NCBI GenBank assembly: GCA_022826865.1
Contig: JAJDUC010000080.1
Location: 1-49,673 of the forward strand
Direction of reading: 5' to 3'
Length of the DNA stretch: 49,673 bases
Source: Anaerolineae bacterium
GTDB taxonomy: Bacteria > Chloroflexota > Anaerolineae > Aggregatilineales > Phototrophicaceae
Within the stretch, counting starts at the first letter, position 1; each line of letters starts with the position of its first letter. The notes under the pieces were generated by a model. The model made no database searches, was not told where the DNA came from, and was given only the letters and a program-made list of their open reading frames with translations. This document shows, one piece after another, positions 24,635 through 34,668 of this stretch. The translations under genes and the position numbers were made by a program.

Positions 24635-25939
24635 TCACTCCTTCACATAAGGCTGGCCGACCGCTTTGGGCGGCGAGGCGCGGCCGATGAAACCGGCGAG
24701 CACGACCAGCGTCACGGCGTAGGGCACCATCTGCAAGAATTGCACCGGGAACCCGACGCCGACCATCTGCAGGCGGATGCCCAGGGAATCGGAAAAGCCG
24801 AAGAGCAGGGCGGCGCCGAATGCGCCGATGGGCGTCCATTTGCCGAAGATCATCGCCGCCAGCGCGATAAAACCGGCGCCGCGCGTCATGCCGTCATTGA
24901 AGCTGCCGGTCGCTTCCAGCGAGAACCAGGCCCCGGCCAAACCGGCGACCATGCCGCTGATGAAGACGTTGATCCAGCGCGTCCGATTGACGTTGATGCC
25001 CAGGGTGTCGGCGGCGTGAGGATGTTCGCCGACCGCGCGCGTCCGCAAGCCCCAGCGCGTGTAAAACATCACAATATGTGTGAAGGCGAGCATGACAAAC
25101 ATCATGAAAAAAATTGGCTGATTGGTGAAAATCGCTTCGCCGATCACCGGCAGCTCGCTTAGTACCGGGAGGGCGAAGTTGCCAAGTTTGGCGGCGCCGG
25201 CTTCGGTCGAAAGAAGATATTCGCGCCGAATGAAACTGGTGACGCCAACGGCCAGGATATTGATCACGGTGCCACTGACGATCTGGTCAGTGCGAAAGGT
25301 GATCGAGAGCCAGCCATGCAGCAGCGCGATGACGCCGCCCGCCAGCACGCCGATGATGACCGCCAGCAGTTGCGCCGTTTCCAGCGGCAGCGCAGTGCCC
25401 CGCAGGAAAAAGAGGGTCGTGAAGCCAAAGCAGGCGGCGAAGAGCATCATGCCTTCGATGGCGATGTTGACGACCCCGGCCCGTTCGCACCAAATGCCGG
25501 CGAATGCGCCGATCGCCAGCGGCGTCGCCAGGCGCAGGCTTTCGGCGACGATAGTCGTCAAGTTGGTTTCGTTGCCGGCCGCCGCCGCAATGATTATCGT
25601 GGGAATAAAGAGCAGGGCGCAAAGCGCCAGCAGCGCAAGGCTGACCTGCCGCGGGCGCGCTTCTTCAAACTCGAAGAGGTTGAGCGCGCCGCTGAGGGCA
25701 AAGAGCAGGCCGATAACAAGAAGATATGCCGAGGTGGGCACCGGAATATTGCCGACCGTCGGCGTCTGCCCAGTGGATGTCGACTCGAATGTCAACGTCG
25801 TGATTAGCTCCGAATCGAGTATGCTGGATTCAACAAAGATGAAGGCGCCAAGAACGACAAGCGCGATGGCGATGATGCGCCGTCGCGTCAGCTTGAATGC
25901 GAGACGCCGCGTCGGTTTGGCTTTGGCGGCCGCGCTCAT
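24635..25939 (-). CDS. ABC permease, BPL/Nup Q-type (nucleoside or simple sugar)
   Basis: Inner-membrane permease of the branched-chain/simple-sugar (BPD_transp_2) group, about 434 aa. An N-terminal extension with three membrane segments (about 20-140) precedes the permease core, which starts at IVAESLRLATPLAIGAFAGIWCERAGVVNIAIEGMM and includes VNRTRWINVFISGMVAGLAGAWFSLE. Typical NupQ-like proteins are near 310 aa, so the extension is notable. GGGAGG lies 6 nt before the ATG at 25939, 2 nt after the previous stop. It pairs with the P-type permease upstream. Confidence 0.92.
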   Translation of the reverse strand: MSAAAKAKPTRRLAFKLTRRRIIAIALVVLGAFIFVESSILDSELITTLTFESTSTGQTPTVGNIPVPTSAYLLVIGLLFALSGALNLFEFEEARPRQVSLALLALCALLFIPTIIIAAAAGNETNLTTIVAESLRLATPLAIGAFAGIWCERAGVVNIAIEGMMLFAACFGFTTLFFLRGTALPLETAQLLAVIIGVLAGGVIALLHGWLSITFRTDQIVSGTVINILAVGVTSFIRREYLLSTEAGAAKLGNFALPVLSELPVIGEAIFTNQPIFFMMFVMLAFTHIVMFYTRWGLRTRAVGEHPHAADTLGINVNRTRWINVFISGMVAGLAGAWFSLEATGSFNDGMTRGAGFIALAAMIFGKWTPIGAFGAALLFGFSDSLGIRLQMVGVGFPVQFLQMVPYAVTLVVLAGFIGRASPPKAVGQPYVKE

Positions 25940-25941
25940 GG

Positions 25942-28266
25942 CTAGCCTCCCCATCCGGTGGAGAAGACCAGGGCGCCCTCTTCTTCGGCGCTGCGCTTGG
26001 GCACGCGCCAGAGGAAGCGGATGATCTGATCGGCCGCCACGAACATGATGATCAGCGCCTGCACGATCTTGACCAGGTCGATCGAGATATCGGCGCGGAT
26101 CTGCATCAGGGCGGCGCCGCTCAAGAGGCCGCCCCAGAGCAAACCGGCCCAGACCATGCCCTTGGGATTGTTGCGCGCCAAGAGCGCCACCGCGATCGCG
26201 TCAAAGCCGACACCGGCGAAGAAACGCGGCAGCATCTCGTGCTCGACGCCGCTGATTTCAATGGCGCCGGCCAAACCGGCCAGCATGCCGCTGAGCGCCA
26301 TCGCCAGCACGACATTGCGCGGCACGCTCATGCCGGCGTATTTGGCGGCATTCTGATTCGCCCCCACCGTGCGCAACTCGAATCCGAGGGTGGTGCGCAT
26401 CAAGAACCAGTCCGTCAGCCAGACCGCCGCGATCATCAGCCAGAAGCCGAAATGCAGTTTCGATTGGTCGCCCACGGCTATCAGCACCAGGAAGAGTTGC
26501 AGAGCGCTCATGATGCCGGCCCAGATCAAACCGCTGCGCCGGGCCGCCCGCGGATTGTCCCGGCGCAGCGGCAAGTAGTTGAGCAGAAAAGCGACAATGG
26601 CGACGGCCGCCATCAAAAGAATCAGCGCAAGCGGCGTCCGGATTGTATCCATCGTCGGCAGCATCGCCGCCGGCAGTATGACCGGCGTTTTGGGCACGCT
26701 AGCCTTGACATCGCCCAGGATGACGGGATCGACCGACTTGATCAGCCAGTCGACGATCAGAATGGCGATGAAATTCAGCATGATCGTCGTGATGACCTCG
26801 TGCGCGCCGGTGAAGGCTTTCAAGGCGCCCGGCAAGGCGCCCCACAAGAAACCGCCCAGGATGCCAAAAAGCAGAACGGCGGGCAGCAAGACCAAGGGCG
26901 ATGTCGCCGGCGCGGCAAAGGCGCCCAGGGCGGCAACCGCGATCGCGCCCGCGTAAAGCTGGCCCTCAGCGCCGATATTGAAGAGCCCGGCTTTGAAGCC
27001 CAGCCCCACGGCCAAGCCGGCGATGATGAAGGGGATGGCGCGGACGATCGTTTTCTCCAGATTTGAGGGGATGAAGAGCAGCGCCTGGTTTCCGAGCCGC
27101 AAGAACAGCACTTCCAGATTTTGTTCGTTTTTGAGGATGCCGACGGTTACAGCGCCCAGGTCATCGGCGCTCAAGACGCGATTGCCCGGCCGCCGGATCA
27201 CTAGATGCTGGTTGAGCGCGGCGTCCAACTGCCGGTCCAGGGCGGCGTTCACGTCGTTGCCGACCAGGTAGCCGGCTTCGTACATGCGGCCGACGATGCG
27301 GAATTGCGCGCCCAAAGCGGCCGGATCCTCAATGCCCAGGGCGTCAAGCGTCGCCAAACTTGTGATTGCCTCTTCCACATCGTCGAAATCAGCCGCGACT
27401 ATCGCGGCCAAGGTCTCGGCTTCCGCGCTGGACGCGTCGATGCCGAGAGCGTCCAAGCGCATCAAAGCGCCATGACTGCGCAGCAATTTGACCTGGCCAT
27501 ATTCGTCGATGAGCTTCAAGCCCTCCAGGGCGCGTTCCCCCACCCTAAATCGCGTTCCCCCTCGGTCCCCCGCCTCACGGGGGATGGTTCCCAAAATGAG
27601 GGAGGGACTTTCATCGCCCAACACGAATGTGACAACTTCGCTATCCCCTTCCTCATCTGCGGTTTGATCCTCCCCTTCCCTCCTTGTGGGGGAAGGGGTC
27701 GGGGGATGGGGGTAGGATGCCGCCAGCTCGGTCAGATCGCCCAGATCCGAGCGTTTCAAATCGGCCAGGCCATCGAGAAGCGGTTTCAAAGCGCGCAGGG
27801 TCGCCTCGCCAAGGGCGTTGATCGTGGGCAGGCGCTCGCTGATCGCGCTTGCGCCCTCCTCGTCAATACTGTATCGGTCGAAAAAGGCGCCATATTCGCG
27901 CGTCTCTTCCATGCCCACCTCAAGGATGCGCTCGAAGGGCCGCGCTTGCCGCGACAGACTGCGCCGGGTGGTGATTTCATTTTGCGCGGCGTAGGTCCGC
28001 ATTTCGTCGAAGTCGTCAACGCCGGCCACGGCATTGATCGTCAAACCCGTGATTGACTCGACCAGGGCGACGTAGGCCGTCGACGACACGCGCAAACCCT
28101 CGGCGATATTCGGCTGCAGCGCATTTTCGCTGACGGTAATGGTGATGAGGGGTATGCCGACCAGGAAAGCGGTGATCACCGCCAGCACCGGCACCAGACT
28201 GGGCGACAGACCGGGCCAGAGCCCGATGACGCCACCGCGCCGCCGGCCCTCGCTTGCGGCGCTCAT
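25942..28266 (-). CDS. Oversized ABC permease, Nup P-type, with large extracytoplasmic insert
   Basis: A 774-aa permease; NupP-like relatives are about 350 aa. One membrane helix (about 24-46) is followed by about 360 residues without membrane segments (47-405), then the core ([39 protein letters not shown] to the C-terminus). The insert should face outside and is mostly helical, acidic and leucine-rich. Within it, about residues 184-246 derive from the C-rich repeat ([15 protein letters not shown] at the start), kept in frame. The start overlaps the ATPase stop (ATGA). The native part of the insert might dock the unusual double binding protein; that is speculation. Confidence 0.9.
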   Translation of the reverse strand: MSAASEGRRRGGVIGLWPGLSPSLVPVLAVITAFLVGIPLITITVSENALQPNIAEGLRVSSTAYVALVESITGLTINAVAGVDDFDEMRTYAAQNEITTRRSLSRQARPFERILEVGMEETREYGAFFDRYSIDEEGASAISERLPTINALGEATLRALKPLLDGLADLKRSDLGDLTELAASYPHPPTPSPTRREGEDQTADEEGDSEVVTFVLGDESPSLILGTIPREAGDRGGTRFRVGERALEGLKLIDEYGQVKLLRSHGALMRLDALGIDASSAEAETLAAIVAADFDDVEEAITSLATLDALGIEDPAALGAQFRIVGRMYEAGYLVGNDVNAALDRQLDAALNQHLVIRRPGNRVLSADDLGAVTVGILKNEQNLEVLFLRLGNQALLFIPSNLEKTIVRAIPFIIAGLAVGLGFKAGLFNIGAEGQLYAGAIAVAALGAFAAPATSPLVLLPAVLLFGILGGFLWGALPGALKAFTGAHEVITTIMLNFIAILIVDWLIKSVDPVILGDVKASVPKTPVILPAAMLPTMDTIRTPLALILLMAAVAIVAFLLNYLPLRRDNPRAARRSGLIWAGIMSALQLFLVLIAVGDQSKLHFGFWLMIAAVWLTDWFLMRTTLGFELRTVGANQNAAKYAGMSVPRNVVLAMALSGMLAGLAGAIEISGVEHEMLPRFFAGVGFDAIAVALLARNNPKGMVWAGLLWGGLLSGAALMQIRADISIDLVKIVQALIIMFVAADQIIRFLWRVPKRSAEEEGALVFSTGWGG
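27529..27717. repeat. C-rich repeat inserted in frame inside the permease gene
   Basis: The segment contains CCCCCACAAGGAGGGAAGGG-type and CCCCCTCGGTCCCCCGCC-type blocks also seen at 33144-33260. On the coding strand it gives [13 protein letters not shown], a peptide that recurs in unrelated bacterial proteins when such repeats are translated. Edges are estimated from the amino-acid change of character. Confidence 0.75.
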
Positions 28267-29798
28267 GCTTCAGCCGCCGCGCCGGCGCGCACGCCCGCCA
28301 TGCGCAAGCCGACGGTATCGCGGTCAGCTTCTTCAACGGACAGGATATCTATAATTTGCCCTTCAAACATCACAGCCACGCGATCGGCCAGACTGAGGAC
28401 TTCATCCAATTCCGATGAGACCAGCAGAATGCCGGCGCCGGCGTCGCGCATGCGGATGATTTGCCGGTGGATGAATTCGATTGAACCGACATCGAGGCCG
28501 CGCGTCGGCTGCGAGGCGATCAAAAGATCGACATCGCGGGCAAATTCCCGCGCAACGATCACTTTCTGCTGATTGCCGCCGGAGAGACCACCGACGACAT
28601 TGTTGATGATTGGCGGGCGCACGTCATATTGCTCGACAAGTTGACGCGCGTTTTCGGCTATGGCGCGCTCGTCCACGACGATTGCCTTGGAAAACTCGTC
28701 CTTGTAATACGTGGACAGGACGAGGTTGTGCATGACGGTGAAGCTCGCGACCAAGCCATCGCGCTGGCGGTCTTCCGGCACATGGCCGACGCCTCGCTCG
28801 GTGACGCGGCGCGGCGCCGCCCCGGTCAACTCCTCGCCCTGGATGAAGAAGCGGCCGTCATCAACCGCGCGCATGCCGGTCAAAGCTTCCACCAATTCGG
28901 TCTGCCCATTGCCTTGCACACCGGCGATACCGAGGATTTCCCCGCGCTGCAGGCCGAAGCTGACGCCTTCGACCGCCGGCAAACCACGATCATCGCGCAC
29001 ATGCAGATTGACCACATTGAGGATTTCGTCGCCGGGGGTCGCCTCTTCTTTTTCGACCTCCAGGATGACATCGCGGCCGACCATCAAGGACGCCAGCGAT
29101 TGCTCGGTGGAGTCTTTGGGATCGGCATGGCCGGCGACTGCCCCGCGCCGCAGCACCACCACCTTGTCGCAGATTTCCAGCACTTCTTTCAGCTTGTGAC
29201 TGATGAAGATGATGCTGACGCCCCGTTCCAGCAAGGTATGCATGATCTTGAAGAGTCCGCGCGTTTCTTGCGGGGTCAGCACGGCCGTCGGCTCATCGAG
29301 GATCAGGATATCGGCATGGCGATAAAGCGCTTTGATGATTTCGACCCGCTGCTGAATGCCGACAGGCAGATCGGAAATCAAGGCGTCCGGGTTCACATCA
29401 AGGCCGTATTCGCGGGAAAGGCTCTCGATTTCCCGCCGCGCCCGGTCGCGCCGCAGGAAGGGCCCGCTGACGGCTTCGTTGCCGAGCATGACATTCTCGG
29501 TCACGGTCAGGACATCGACTAATTGAAAATGCTGATGCACCATGCCGATGCCGAGTTCGATGGCGTCTTTGGAGCCGGAGATTTCGACCGGCGCGCCATT
29601 AACCAGGATCTCGCCTTCGTCCGGTTTGTAGAGCCCATAGATCATGTTCATCAGTGTGCTTTTGCCGGCGCCGTTCTCGCCGAGCAGGCCGAGGACCTCG
29701 CCCTTGTGCAAGCTGAGGTTGATATTGTCATTGGCAAGCACGCCGGGGAAGCGCTTGGTGATGCCCCGAACTTCGAGCACGGGCGGGGCTTCGATCAT
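28263..29798 (-). CDS. Dual-domain ABC ATPase, RbsA/Nup type
   Basis: Cytoplasmic ATPase of 511 aa with two nucleotide-binding domains. Domain 1 has Walker [10 protein letters not shown], signature [11 protein letters not shown] and Walker [12 protein letters not shown]. Domain 2 has a degenerate Walker A ([12 protein letters not shown]), a good signature LSGGNQQKV and a degenerate Walker B ([14 protein letters not shown]); this asymmetry is normal for the class. It is first in the operon and overlaps the next gene by 4 nt. With BMP-type binding proteins and P/Q permeases it matches purine-nucleoside importers. Confidence 0.95.
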   Translation of the reverse strand: MIEAPPVLEVRGITKRFPGVLANDNINLSLHKGEVLGLLGENGAGKSTLMNMIYGLYKPDEGEILVNGAPVEISGSKDAIELGIGMVHQHFQLVDVLTVTENVMLGNEAVSGPFLRRDRARREIESLSREYGLDVNPDALISDLPVGIQQRVEIIKALYRHADILILDEPTAVLTPQETRGLFKIMHTLLERGVSIIFISHKLKEVLEICDKVVVLRRGAVAGHADPKDSTEQSLASLMVGRDVILEVEKEEATPGDEILNVVNLHVRDDRGLPAVEGVSFGLQRGEILGIAGVQGNGQTELVEALTGMRAVDDGRFFIQGEELTGAAPRRVTERGVGHVPEDRQRDGLVASFTVMHNLVLSTYYKDEFSKAIVVDERAIAENARQLVEQYDVRPPIINNVVGGLSGGNQQKVIVAREFARDVDLLIASQPTRGLDVGSIEFIHRQIIRMRDAGAGILLVSSELDEVLSLADRVAVMFEGQIIDILSVEEADRDTVGLRMAGVRAGAAAEA

Positions 29799-29842
29799 GA
29801 TGCGACCTTTCGGATGGATGAAGACTGTCGCGCGATTGCTGG

Positions 29843-29848
29843 ATTATA
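29843..29848 (-). promoter_or_regulatory. Candidate -10 box for the nucleoside ABC operon
   Basis: TATAAT on the minus strand, 45 nt upstream of the ATPase start and within the 92-nt gap after the sulfatase gene. No good -35 was found, so this is weak. Confidence 0.3.
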
Positions 29849-29890
29849 GCGCAGAAACGCGCAACCGGTGGGAATCGCGGCCCCGCCGGC

Positions 29891-31321
29891 CTATTTCAGC
29901 GCATGCGCCATCAAGTGCTCCAGCATCTGGCCCTGCAAACGCGCCGCCACAGCTTGAAGCGCCGGATCATCAATCCGATTGACAAACTCATGGGGATCGG
30001 CTTCCAGGTCGATCAACTCGCGGTGCTGCCGCTCGCCCTGGGCAACGCGCGTCAATTTGAATCGGCCATCGCTCACCGCCAGAAATCCCTCGCCTTCGGC
30101 AAAGACATAATCCGCGCCGCCGCGCGCGACCCGCTCGCGCAGGGGCAGGCCGTCGCAGAAGTCATACGCGAGGCCGGCGGCTTCCAGGCAGGTCGGCAAG
30201 ACATCCACCAGCATGCACAAGGCTTCGCTGGCCCGCGCCTCCTGAGCGCCTGGGTACTGCGCAATCAGGGGCACGCTCCAGACGTCTTCGTAGGCGCAAT
30301 TGTTCTTGCCCCACAAGCCATGATTTCCCAGCATCTCGCCATGATCAGCACTGAAGATGACCAGCGCATCCTCACCGAAACGCGCTTGAACTGCGGCAAG
30401 GATCCGCCCGACATAATCATCGATCTGCGCGACATTTGCGAAATAATTGCGCCGCAGGCGCCGCCAGTAGTCTTCGCTGTAGTTCTTCATGGCGCGGCCG
30501 GGCGCGCCTCCCAGGCCGTCAATCGCCCCAGTGGGGCCGCCGTGATAAGTCGCGCTGTGTATGCGTGAGGGGTCGTCGAATTCGCCAGCGTCCATGAGCC
30601 GCTTGTCCGCCCGCATATCGACGCGCTCGTAGTATTCGGCCGGCGCGTCAAAGGGATAGTGCGGTCCGCTGAAGGACGCCCAGAGAAAAAGCGGCTGATC
30701 GCCGGCATACTGATGCAGGTATTCAACGGATTTGCGGCCGACCCAGCTATCGGGATGCCATTCGGCCGGGCCGGGAAAGGGGAATGCCTTGGCTTTGCCC
30801 CGGTCCCAGGTCGCGGCGCGATAGGCGGCCAGATGTCCGGCGGCATCCAACTCGCGCGCGTAATCGTCCATGAACCAGACGGAGACTTGTTTATCGTCTT
30901 GCAGTTCGAGGTAATCCAGGCCCAGGCTGAGGTAATAATCGCGGAATTCCGCATAAGGCAAGGTTTTGTCGGGGCGCGTCTGGCTGTAGGGCACAGGCGC
31001 GTAGTGGCATTTGCCGATATGCGCTGTGCGGTATCCTGCGCCGCGCAGCAACGAATAGATATTGGGTATGGCGGGGTCCAGCGGCCGATCGCGGAAGTTG
31101 CTGTAGGATCCGTTTCTGTGGGGATACAATCCTGTCGCCAGGGAGCAGCGGCTGGGCAAGCACCAGGGGCTGTTGCTGTAGGCGCGCTCGAAGCGCGTCC
31201 CGCGCGCGGCCAAGGCATCCAGATGCGGCGTGCTGATGACAGAATTGCCGTAGCAGCTCAGGGCATCGGCTCGCAGTTCGTCACATGTGATCAGCACGAT
31301 GGGAGCTGTGGTGCCGCTCAT
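29891..31321 (-). CDS. Type I sulfatase
   Basis: Formylglycine-dependent sulfatase of 476 aa. The activation motif is CLPSR with C54 (SPWCLPSRCSLATGLYPH), the cysteine type that needs a formylglycine-generating enzyme. Metal ligands fit the N-terminal CDELRAD and the later SADHGEMLGNHGLWGKN. No signal peptide is visible, so it likely acts in the cytoplasm on imported material. AAGGA precedes the ATG at 31321. It follows the MalG-like permease by 16 nt as the last gene of transporter operon B, which suggests that the sugar taken up is sulfated. Phosphonate hydrolases share the fold. Confidence 0.93.
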   Translation of the reverse strand: MSGTTAPIVLITCDELRADALSCYGNSVISTPHLDALAARGTRFERAYSNSPWCLPSRCSLATGLYPHRNGSYSNFRDRPLDPAIPNIYSLLRGAGYRTAHIGKCHYAPVPYSQTRPDKTLPYAEFRDYYLSLGLDYLELQDDKQVSVWFMDDYARELDAAGHLAAYRAATWDRGKAKAFPFPGPAEWHPDSWVGRKSVEYLHQYAGDQPLFLWASFSGPHYPFDAPAEYYERVDMRADKRLMDAGEFDDPSRIHSATYHGGPTGAIDGLGGAPGRAMKNYSEDYWRRLRRNYFANVAQIDDYVGRILAAVQARFGEDALVIFSADHGEMLGNHGLWGKNNCAYEDVWSVPLIAQYPGAQEARASEALCMLVDVLPTCLEAAGLAYDFCDGLPLRERVARGGADYVFAEGEGFLAVSDGRFKLTRVAQGERQHRELIDLEADPHEFVNRIDDPALQAVAARLQGQMLEHLMAHALK

Positions 31322-31337
31322 CAATTTTATTCCTTGG

Positions 31338-32216
31338 TTATCCCTTGGTGCCGGTGAAGACGACGCCTTGAATGAAATAGCGCTGCATGAAGAAGAACAG
31401 GATAACTATCGGGATGACCACAAAAACCGACGCCGCCATAAGCAGATGCGTCTGGGAATAGTATTGCTCGTTGAAGAGGCGGAGCCCGAGCGCAAGCGTA
31501 TATTTGGCGCGATCGGTCAAATAGATCATCGGCAAGAGGAAAGAATTCCAGTTGTTCTGGATGATGTAGATGGCGACAACGGCGAAGACCGGCTTGGCGT
31601 TGGGCGCGATGATGCGGCGGAAGAGGCCGATGAAGCTGCAGCCGTCAATGCGAGCGGCGTCAATAATATCTTGGCCCATGGTCATGAAGAACTGCCGGAA
31701 GAGGAAGACAAAAAAGGCGTTCTCGGCGAAGAAACCGGGCACCAGCAGCGGCGCGAATGAACCCACCCAGCCCAGTTTGGAGAAGAGGATGTAGCGCGGT
31801 ATCAGCGTGACCTCGGTGGGGATCATCAGCGTCAACAGGACGATGAAGAAGAGTGTGTTGCGTCCCTTCCAGCGCAGTTTGGCGAATGCGAAGCCGGCCA
31901 GCGAACAGCTCAGGGTCAGGCCGATGATACGCCCCAGCGCCAGCATTATCGTATTCAGGAAGAAGCGATCAAAGGGCATAGCCGTCAGCGCGTCGGGATA
32001 ATTCTCCCAGGCGACCGGGTCAGGGATGAATTCGGGCGGGAATGTATAAACATCGCCGGCGGTTTTCAGCGAGGTCGAGAGGACATAAACAAAGGGCATC
32101 AAGAACATGATGGAGCCGGAGATCAGGACGAGATGCGCCAGCAGCTTCGCCCAATCGATGGGCCGCTTTGGGGCGGGCGCGACTTTATGCGAAGGCGGCG
32201 CGCTTATCGGCGTCAT
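31338..32216 (-). CDS. CUT1 sugar ABC permease, MalG-like
   Basis: 292 aa with six predicted membrane helices. The N-terminal segment (about 25-50) is followed by the periplasmic loop with TSLKTAGDVYTFPPEFIPDP. The EAA loop appears as DIIDAARIDGCSFIGLFRRI (about 185-205), and the C-terminus ends QRYFIQGVVFTGTKG, typical of MalG homologues. It lies 6 nt after the MalF-like gene and 16 nt before the sulfatase gene, in one operon. Confidence 0.95.
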   Translation of the reverse strand: MTPISAPPSHKVAPAPKRPIDWAKLLAHLVLISGSIMFLMPFVYVLSTSLKTAGDVYTFPPEFIPDPVAWENYPDALTAMPFDRFFLNTIMLALGRIIGLTLSCSLAGFAFAKLRWKGRNTLFFIVLLTLMIPTEVTLIPRYILFSKLGWVGSFAPLLVPGFFAENAFFVFLFRQFFMTMGQDIIDAARIDGCSFIGLFRRIIAPNAKPVFAVVAIYIIQNNWNSFLLPMIYLTDRAKYTLALGLRLFNEQYYSQTHLLMAASVFVVIPIVILFFFMQRYFIQGVVFTGTKG

Positions 32217-32222
32217 TGATCC

Positions 32223-33152
32223 TCACTCGTTTTTGATTTCGCCTTCGTAGAAGACCCAGGCGGCGGAAAAGCGGAAGATCAGCAGTGTCAGGACCGCAAT
32301 GTACATGAAGAGCACCCAGGACAATGCCGAGGCATAACCCATACGGAAGAACTCAAAAGCGTTGCGGAAGAGATGCAGCAGATAGAACAGGGTCGAATTC
32401 TGTGGACCGCCCTGAGTCATGATGAAGGGCTGGGCAAAAACTTGAAAGGCGGCGATCAGCCCGACGACCAGTTGAAAGAGGATCACGGGCGAGATCATCG
32501 GCAAGGTGATATGGATGAAGGTGGCCCAACGACCGGCGCCGTCCACTTCCGCCGCTTCGTAGAGATCGGTCGGGATGCCCTGCAAACCGGCCAGATAGAT
32601 CAACATGCCCGAGCCGACGCCCCAGAGGCTCATCAGAATCAACGCCGGCAGCGCCCATTCCGGCTCGGACAGCCAACCCGGACCATTGACGCCAAACAAG
32701 GAAAGGAACCAGTTGACCAAGCCCCAATCGCGCGAGAGGATCCAGCGCCACATCACCGCCACGGATACGATCGGCAAGACGGCGGGCAGATAGAACAAGG
32801 TGCGATACAGACCGATAAGCCGAATCTTGGTGTTGAGCAGCATCGCGATGAACAGACCGACGACGATCTGCAAAGGCACTGCCACAAGCGCGTATATGGT
32901 CGTGACTTTCAGGGACTGAAAGAAAAGCGGGTCGCGCAGCATGAGCTCGTAATTGCCCAAGCCGAACCAAACCGGCGGATTGACAATATCCCACTCGGTG
33001 AATGAAATGACAAAGGAGGCGAGGATGGGGCCGCCGGTGAACAAGATGAAACCGAGAATCCAGGGCGCCACAAAGATCCAGGCGTTGAGCGACTCCCAGA
33101 AGCTCAGTCTTTTCGGCTTGAAGAGGTCATGAATCAGCAAAAGGCCCCCCAT
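32223..33152 (-). CDS. CUT1 sugar ABC permease, MalF-like, with repeat-supplied start codon
   Basis: 309 aa. Core features are normal: first helix (WIFVAPWILGFILFTGGPIL), the periplasmic stretch ending NYELMLRDP, and the EAA loop YEAAEVDGAGRWATFIHITL. The only in-frame ATG near the start (33152) lies in the first bases of the C-rich repeat, reading ATG-GGG-GGC, and no ribosome-binding site is apparent. The repeat seems to have landed at the gene's 5' end and now provides its start; TTG or ATT codons just downstream are alternatives. It follows the binding-protein gene in operon B. Confidence 0.92.
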   Translation of the reverse strand: MGGLLLIHDLFKPKRLSFWESLNAWIFVAPWILGFILFTGGPILASFVISFTEWDIVNPPVWFGLGNYELMLRDPLFFQSLKVTTIYALVAVPLQIVVGLFIAMLLNTKIRLIGLYRTLFYLPAVLPIVSVAVMWRWILSRDWGLVNWFLSLFGVNGPGWLSEPEWALPALILMSLWGVGSGMLIYLAGLQGIPTDLYEAAEVDGAGRWATFIHITLPMISPVILFQLVVGLIAAFQVFAQPFIMTQGGPQNSTLFYLLHLFRNAFEFFRMGYASALSWVLFMYIAVLTLLIFRFSAAWVFYEGEIKNE

Positions 33153-33260
33153 CCCCCCGGCTCAGTTCCCCCCTCGGTCCCCCCGCTTAACGGGGGGCAG
33201 AATTCCCACAAGGAGGGAAGGGGAGAAACGAGTCCCTCCCGCATTTTCGGGTCGCGTAGA
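33144..33260. repeat. C-rich repeat between binding-protein and MalF-like genes
   Basis: Blocks CCCCCCATCCCCCC, CCCCCCTCGGTCCCCCCG, CGGGGGGC and CACAAGGAGGGAAGGGGAG match the copy inside the permease at 27529-27717. The CCCCCCG-CTTAA-CGGGGGG part forms a hairpin. Confidence 0.8.
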
Positions 33261-33295
33261 CACTGACCCGCCGGCGAGGGTTTTATGGATGGAGG

Positions 33296-34597
33296 CTACT
33301 CCGCCGCAAGAATCGCGTTGACCTGCTCGGCGATGCCTGTCCCGACATCTTCCGCCGACTTGTCGCCGCTGTAGAGCGCGTCCAACTCGCTGTTGATGAC
33401 CGTGCTGATCTCGGGCCAGCGTGGATGTTGCGGCCAGGTGCGCGCCCAGCCGTTTTCCATGATGTCGTTGAAGACCGTGTTGAGCCCAGTGCCGATGGCA
33501 TTGCCGCAGGTGAAGTTCACGTACCAGTCTTCTTGCACTACCGAGCGGCGCGACGGATAAGCGTAACCAGAGCTGATCTTCAATGTCTGACCACGGCTGC
33601 TGTTGATGAACTTGAGCAACTCCCAGGCGGCGTCACGGTCGGCTGTATCCGACGACATGACCGTCGGTCCGACGTTTGTGCGTCCCACGCGGACGGCGCC
33701 GGCGGGCGGCAGCGCGGCATCAAAGCGGAAGGGCGTGTTGCAAACCGCGCCCAGGAAGCCCCGCGCGATCGTGAAACTCGCCATACGGCCCGAGGTGAAC
33801 AAAGCGCCTTCGTTTTGATCGGCAAGATCCGAAGCGGAGGGCGCGCACTCATGTTCGATGACCAGGCTCTGCGCAAAGCGCAAGCCTTCAATCGCTTCCG
33901 CCTCGCCCATCAAGCATTCCGTGCCTTCCTCATTCAGCACATCGCCGCCGGCCTGCCAGATCCAGTCGATCCAGGCGCCGCGCCCGCCACCGATGACGCG
34001 GGCGCGTCCGCGATCGTCACGCTCGGTCAGTTCGATGGCTTGTTCCAGATACTCGTCCCAGGTCAAACCGTGTGGATAATCGATACCGGCTTCGTCATAA
34101 ATATCGGCATTGAACCAAGTGGCGTAGGGCGCGCCGTCGCGCGGCAGTCCCCAGAGCTGGTCTTGCCAGCGGAGCGCCGCGATATGACCAGGATAGTTGT
34201 CCTCCAGGTCGACATCCGGGTTGGCGTCTACATAGCTGTCGATCGGCACCAGGACGCCCCGAGCGGCAAAACCAACCGTGAAGCCGTCCATGACGAAGAA
34301 GACATCGGGACCGGTGCCGGCGGCAAGCTGCGCCTGCAGGAGCTGCAAATACTGCGGTCCATAGCCGCCGCCGACCGCGAGATAATTGGCCTGGATGGCG
34401 TCATTTTCTTCGTTGAACGCTTCCCAAACCGGTTCCCAAGCGGCGTCCTCTACCGCGCCGCCGGGCGTGGCGTAGGTCACTTCGACCATATCCTGGGCGG
34501 CGGCCATGGGCATGCGGGCGAGCAATCCGCCCGTGCTGAGGACCGTGCCGGATGCGGCCAAGCCTTTCAAGAAATCTCTACGACTTAGCTTTGACAT
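33296..34597 (-). CDS. Tat-exported ABC solute-binding protein, family 1 (sugar)
   Basis: 433 aa. The N-terminus reads MSKLSRRDFLKGLAASGTVL, a twin-arginine signal, and cleavage is likely after MAAA. The mature protein shows family-1 features such as LLQAQLAAGTGPDVFFV and the hinge-like TSGRMASFTIARG. AAGGAAC precedes the ATG at 34597; the longer reading to 34717 crosses a repeat and is not credible. It is the first gene of operon B with two permeases and a sulfatase, so the ligand may be a sulfated oligosaccharide. Confidence 0.94.
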   Translation of the reverse strand: MSKLSRRDFLKGLAASGTVLSTGGLLARMPMAAAQDMVEVTYATPGGAVEDAAWEPVWEAFNEENDAIQANYLAVGGGYGPQYLQLLQAQLAAGTGPDVFFVMDGFTVGFAARGVLVPIDSYVDANPDVDLEDNYPGHIAALRWQDQLWGLPRDGAPYATWFNADIYDEAGIDYPHGLTWDEYLEQAIELTERDDRGRARVIGGGRGAWIDWIWQAGGDVLNEEGTECLMGEAEAIEGLRFAQSLVIEHECAPSASDLADQNEGALFTSGRMASFTIARGFLGAVCNTPFRFDAALPPAGAVRVGRTNVGPTVMSSDTADRDAAWELLKFINSSRGQTLKISSGYAYPSRRSVVQEDWYVNFTCGNAIGTGLNTVFNDIMENGWARTWPQHPRWPEISTVINSELDALYSGDKSAEDVGTGIAEQVNAILAAE

Positions 34598-34668
34598 TGG
34601 AAAGTTCCTTTCAATATGCTTCGCATTTGTTTTACCTCGCGAGGAGGGTGTTGCATCTACACGCGCTT

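Noticed and set aside
27205..28056. 283-aa plus-strand frame over the oversized permease
   Set aside because: Antisense to a permease with convincing motifs and operon overlap; low-complexity composition.
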